From assembly GCA_002441865.1 (NCBI GenBank), contig DJNY01000162.1, positions 10,947-16,611 of the forward strand: a DNA stretch of 5,665 nucleotides, read 5' to 3'. Position numbers and translations under genes: made by a program. How positions within the stretch are numbered: the stretch's first letter is position 1; every line of letters starts with the position of its first letter. Positions 5,206 through 5,665 of the stretch are shown in pieces. The notes beneath the pieces were generated by a model that was not told the origin of the DNA, searched no databases, and saw only the letters and a list, made by a program, of their open reading frames with translations. The DNA comes from Lachnospiraceae bacterium UBA6452 (GTDB taxonomy: Bacteria > Bacillota > Clostridia > Lachnospirales > Lachnospiraceae).

Positions 5206-5665
5206 TTATAATAGAAGTCTTGCACGCATCTGCCGGATCACATCCTCTGCTGCACAGAGCATCTGTTCTTCATCCTTCTGTACCACCCCTGTCGGTGACA
5301 GGCGGTAGAAAAACGTCGGCGTTCCCTTTACCGCAAAGGTCAGTTTTCCGCCATAATTGGCAAGTACCACTTCTATATTTTCCACACGGATCTTTGCGCC
5401 CGGATCCATCAGGAAGGTGATTCCTTCTTTCTTTCCCCGGATCTCCGTGATATACAGATCATGCGCATACATACGGATCAGCGATACGCGGAGAAGATTT
5501 TCCACACTCTTTGGGATCTGTCCGAAACGATCCATCAGCTCACCGCGCATATCCTCCGCTTCATCTCTGCTCTCGATCGCAGCGATCCGCTTATAAATAT
5601 CCAGCTTCTGGTATTCATTCACAATATAGCTCTCCGGAATGAATGCATCCACATCCAGATCGATC
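5206..5665 (-). CDS. mfd: Mfd, transcription-repair coupling factor (C-terminal 152 residues; cut by window edge)
   Basis: Mfd is a cytoplasmic DNA translocase that removes RNA polymerase stalled at DNA damage and recruits the UvrA excision machinery. Only the end of the gene is here; the complete protein is usually about 1,150 residues. The visible part starts IDLDVDAFIPESYIVNEYQK, matching the conserved Mfd junction to the C-terminal domain. It continues with LDIYKRIAAIES and GELMDRFGQIPKSVENLL, typical of the TRCF domain that masks UvrA binding. The helicase motor is outside the window. An apparent GTG start at 5650-5652 is internal, because the frame stays open to the edge and the upstream residues also match the family. 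The stop at 5206-5208 is followed after 29 nt by the CmpB-like gene. Confidence 0.95.
   Translation of the reverse strand, partial: IDLDVDAFIPESYIVNEYQKLDIYKRIAAIESRDEAEDMRGELMDRFGQIPKSVENLLRVSLIRMYAHDLYITEIRGKKEGITFLMDPGAKIRVENIEVVLANYGGKLTFAVKGTPTFFYRLSPTGVVQKDEEQMLCAAEDVIRQMRARLLL

Noticed and set aside
4437..5308. Two plus-strand open frames opposite the CmpB-like gene and the end of mfd
   Set aside because: They are antisense to well-supported genes, with Ser/Cys-rich or arbitrary composition that mirrors the coiled-coil codons.

Overview
The window looks like a chromosomal segment from a Clostridia-type Firmicute, most probably a gut Lachnospiraceae. The basis is strong AGGAGG-type ribosome binding sites, a lipoprotein-type PstS with an LLTGC lipobox, moderate GC, a CmpB-like (ABC_trans_CmpB) membrane protein, and Gram-positive-style PHO boxes. 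The genus cannot be fixed from this window. All seven genes are on the minus strand, so they read from high to low coordinates. No mobile element, CRISPR array, tRNA or rRNA was seen, and coding density is high.

Layout in transcription order: (1) the C-terminal end of mfd (transcription-repair coupling factor) at 5206-5665, cut by the window edge; (2) 29 nt later, a 308-residue CmpB-like membrane protein with a long coiled-coil tail; (3) a 123-nt intergenic stretch carrying a candidate PHO box; (4) a 76-residue two-helix membrane protein, followed after 10 nt by a 218-residue RelQ/YjbM-type small alarmone synthetase; (5) a 184-nt intergenic stretch with a second PHO box and a long imperfect hairpin; (6) the phosphate-uptake operon pstS-pstC-pstA-pstB, with pstB cut by the other edge after 88 codons.

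How the genes may work together: PstS captures phosphate at the cell surface, PstC and PstA form the channel, and PstB powers it with ATP. Such operons in Gram-positives are switched on by PhoP bound to TT(A/T/C)ACA direct repeats with an 11-nt period. Both intergenic regions contain such repeats in the same phase: TTTACA/CTTACA/CTTACG before pstS, and TTTACA/TTTACA/TTTTCC before the membrane protein-alarmone synthetase pair. In both, a TGAT-containing candidate -10 lies at the same offset. The main hypothesis is that this organism couples phosphate starvation directly to transcription of a (p)ppGpp synthetase, which sits with a small membrane protein next to the pst operon. The repeats are read directly from the sequence. 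PhoP binding and the regulatory consequence are inference, and PhoP/PhoR are not in the window.
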